Assembly (NCBI GenBank): GCA_022712075.1
Contig: JALAHE010000119.1
Coordinates: 1-15,398 of the forward strand
Source of the DNA: Galactobacter sp.
Lineage (GTDB): Bacteria; Actinomycetota; Actinomycetes; Actinomycetales; Micrococcaceae
Direction of reading: 5' to 3'
Length of the DNA: 15,398 nucleotides
This document shows positions 13,895 to 15,398 of the stretch, piece after piece. Position numbers and translations under genes: made by a program. The number at the start of each line of letters is the position of its first letter. The stretch's first letter is position 1. The notes under the pieces are model-generated. The model saw nothing but the letters and a program-made list of their open reading frames with translations, did no database searches and was not told the DNA's origin.

Positions 13895-15169
13895 ATGTCG
13901 TCGTCCGCGCGCCCCTCTCTCGAGGCGTCCTACGAGTCACTCTCCCTGCGCTACGCGTCGCTCTTCGCCCAGATCGGGGCGGGGGCGCTGCAGCGCGAGT
14001 CCGAGCGCGAGCTCCCGCACGAGGCCGTCGCGTGGCTGGATCAGGCCGGCTTCGGCGCCCTGCGCGTGCCGCGCTGGGCCGGCGGCGTGGGGGCGAGCGT
14101 GGAGACCACGGCCCGGCTCGTGGCAGATCTCGCCGAGGCGGACTCCAATGTGGCGCACCTGTACCGCTCCCACTTTGGTTTCGTGGAGGGGCTGCACTTC
14201 CAGCCCGAGGCCGTCCGCGAGCACTGGTACGCGCGCGTCCTGGCCGGGGAGACGGTCGGCAACGCCTCCACCGAACGCAGCGGGAACGCGCTCGGCGAGC
14301 TCAACACACGACTGAGCCCCGACGGCGATTCCTGGCTCCTCGACGGCTCCAAGTACTACGCGACCGGCTCGATCTTCAGCGACCACACGCGGGTGACGGT
14401 GGCGGTGGAGGGCGTGGATCCCACGTTCATCCAGGTCTTTGCCGTGGTGCCGACGGCCGCAGACGGCGTGGTCCTCGAGGACGATTGGGACGGTTTCGGT
14501 CAGACCCTCACGGGCACTGGCACCGCCACGTTCTCCTCTGTGCAGGTCGCGGCGGACGCCGTCCTCTCGCGGCAGGCCGGCGGCTCAGAGGCGGTGCACG
14601 AGGAGGCGTTCTTCCAGCTCTACCTGCTCGCGGTGCTGGCCGGCATTGCGCGCGCCGCGCGCCGCGACGCCGTCTCCACGATCGCCGGGCGCACGCGCAC
14701 CTTCAACACGGGCACCGGGCTGCCCTTCCGCGAGGATCCGCTCATCCAGCAGGTGGTGGGCCGGATCTCCGCCAAGGCGTTCGCCGCTGAGGCAACGGTG
14801 CTCCAGGCAGCCCGCGCCTTGGATGAGGGGCTCGACGCCGCGACGGCCGCCGGCGCGGACGCCGAGGGCTACGCGGGGCCGGTTCCCTACGAGCTCTCGC
14901 TCGCGGAGATCGCGGTTGAGCAGGCTCAGGTGATCGTCCCCGACCTGGCCCTCGGCGCCGCGCAGCAGCTCTTCGAGACGGTGGGCGCCTCGGGCACCTC
15001 GATCTCCAAGGGCCTCGACCGGCACTGGCGCAACGCGCAGACGGTCGCGACGCACAACCCCGTGGCGTTCCGCGCGCGTTCGATCGGCGACTTCCACCTC
15101 AACGGAACCCTGCCTGAGGGACAGCACGCGGTGGGGGAGGCCCCGTACTCGCTCGCGCAGGGGGCCTGA
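13895..15169 (+). CDS. Acyl-CoA dehydrogenase-fold flavin monooxygenase (DszC/SfnC-like)
   Basis: This 424-aa cytosolic flavoprotein belongs to the acyl-CoA dehydrogenase superfamily branch that uses reduced FMN and oxygen, as in DszC, SfnC and related sulfur-acquisition or desulfurising enzymes. The signatures are PHEAVAWLDQAGFGALRVP (41-59), VGNASTERSG (121-130), LDGSKYYATGS (149-159), DWDGFGQTLTGTGT (197-210) and DRHWRNAQTVATHNP (375-389), ending with IGDFHLNGTLP (397-407). The WDGFGQ and RHWRNA/THNP blocks separate this branch from true acyl-CoA dehydrogenases. ATG 13895 is preferred because GAGG (13885-13888) lies 6 bases before it; ATG 13877 is the alternative. It is divergent from acs across the repeat-bounded region and followed by a terminator. 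Substrate is unknown; organosulfur or N-oxidation are both possible. A 3' remnant of a relative is at 8131-8190. Confidence 0.85.
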   Translation: MSSSARPSLEASYESLSLRYASLFAQIGAGALQRESERELPHEAVAWLDQAGFGALRVPRWAGGVGASVETTARLVADLAEADSNVAHLYRSHFGFVEGLHFQPEAVREHWYARVLAGETVGNASTERSGNALGELNTRLSPDGDSWLLDGSKYYATGSIFSDHTRVTVAVEGVDPTFIQVFAVVPTAADGVVLEDDWDGFGQTLTGTGTATFSSVQVAADAVLSRQAGGSEAVHEEAFFQLYLLAVLAGIARAARRDAVSTIAGRTRTFNTGTGLPFREDPLIQQVVGRISAKAFAAEATVLQAARALDEGLDAATAAGADAEGYAGPVPYELSLAEIAVEQAQVIVPDLALGAAQQLFETVGASGTSISKGLDRHWRNAQTVATHNPVAFRARSIGDFHLNGTLPEGQHAVGEAPYSLAQGA

Positions 15170-15175
15170 CGCCGG

Positions 15176-15204
15176 CCCCTTAGGTAATACCTCAAGGGGT
15201 TGTT
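15176..15204 (+). terminator. Terminator after the monooxygenase gene
   Basis: CCCCTT with AAGGGG and AGGT with ACCT form a stem of about 10 bp with one bulged C. It is followed by TTGTT, 6 bp after the TGA stop. A small GC hairpin (15205-15219) follows; nothing else is recognised to the window end. Confidence 0.6.
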
Positions 15205-15398
15205 CGGCGCTCGGCGCCGTCCTCCCGGGTCCTCGGCCGGATGGTGATTCGGTGCGCGCAAGATCACGGATGAACAAAGATTCTTCCGCGAGACGGGCGT
15301 GCGCCGTGGGGCGGCAACGGAATCAATGGTTGTCCGAGCAGTCCATATTTCGCGACGTGGCGCGGACTTTGCCGCCGGGGGCGGCGGGGAAACGGACC

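Noticed and set aside
1..15398. CRISPR arrays, tRNA, rRNA or riboswitches
   Set aside because: No regularly spaced repeats, cloverleaf or conserved RNA core was seen on either strand.

Overview
The window is GC-rich DNA (roughly 70% by eye) with GTG starts, AGGAGG-type ribosome sites and strong third-position GC. Together with the gene content (697-aa acetyl-CoA synthetase, M20D amidohydrolase, MarR/SDR pair, HipBA) this suggests a chromosomal segment of a high-GC actinobacterium, probably in or near Micrococcales/Micrococcaceae. The taxonomic call is inference; no rRNA or tRNA is present.

Left part (1-6345) is mostly ordinary and intact. It holds a histidine phosphatase (+), a convergent terminator, a translationally coupled SDR-MarR operon (-) with a palindromic operator just upstream, and an 8-TM membrane protein of unrecognised family (-). 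A divergent M20D amidohydrolase (+) follows, then a two-gene unit (-) of a second 8-TM protein and a soluble helical protein of unknown function.

Middle part (6477-10661) is a zone of gene decay. It contains a third 8-TM paralogue broken by a TGA exactly where its relative has Trp and by a 14-bp tandem duplication, and a small PH-like membrane protein. It also contains a 60-bp remnant of a DszC/SfnC-like monooxygenase 3' end and an MFS exporter that has lost about four central helices. Next come a scrap of a fourth 8-TM paralogue and a HipA kinase frameshifted in a 7-base homopolymer. The HipB antitoxin, with a good promoter, is intact.

Right part (11058-15169) has acetyl-CoA synthetase (-) and an acyl-CoA dehydrogenase-fold flavin monooxygenase (+), divergently arranged. 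Acs carries a Gly/Pro/Ser-rich insertion whose DNA contains two perfect palindromes with the same outer 7 bp. The intergenic region is bracketed by 48-bp inverted repeats (44/48 identical) around 532 bp with no recognisable gene. It is either a non-autonomous mobile element or an invertible regulatory segment, and it is the most interesting structure here. Bases 1-136 and 15205-15398 hold no gene I can support; 15205-15219 forms a short GC hairpin.
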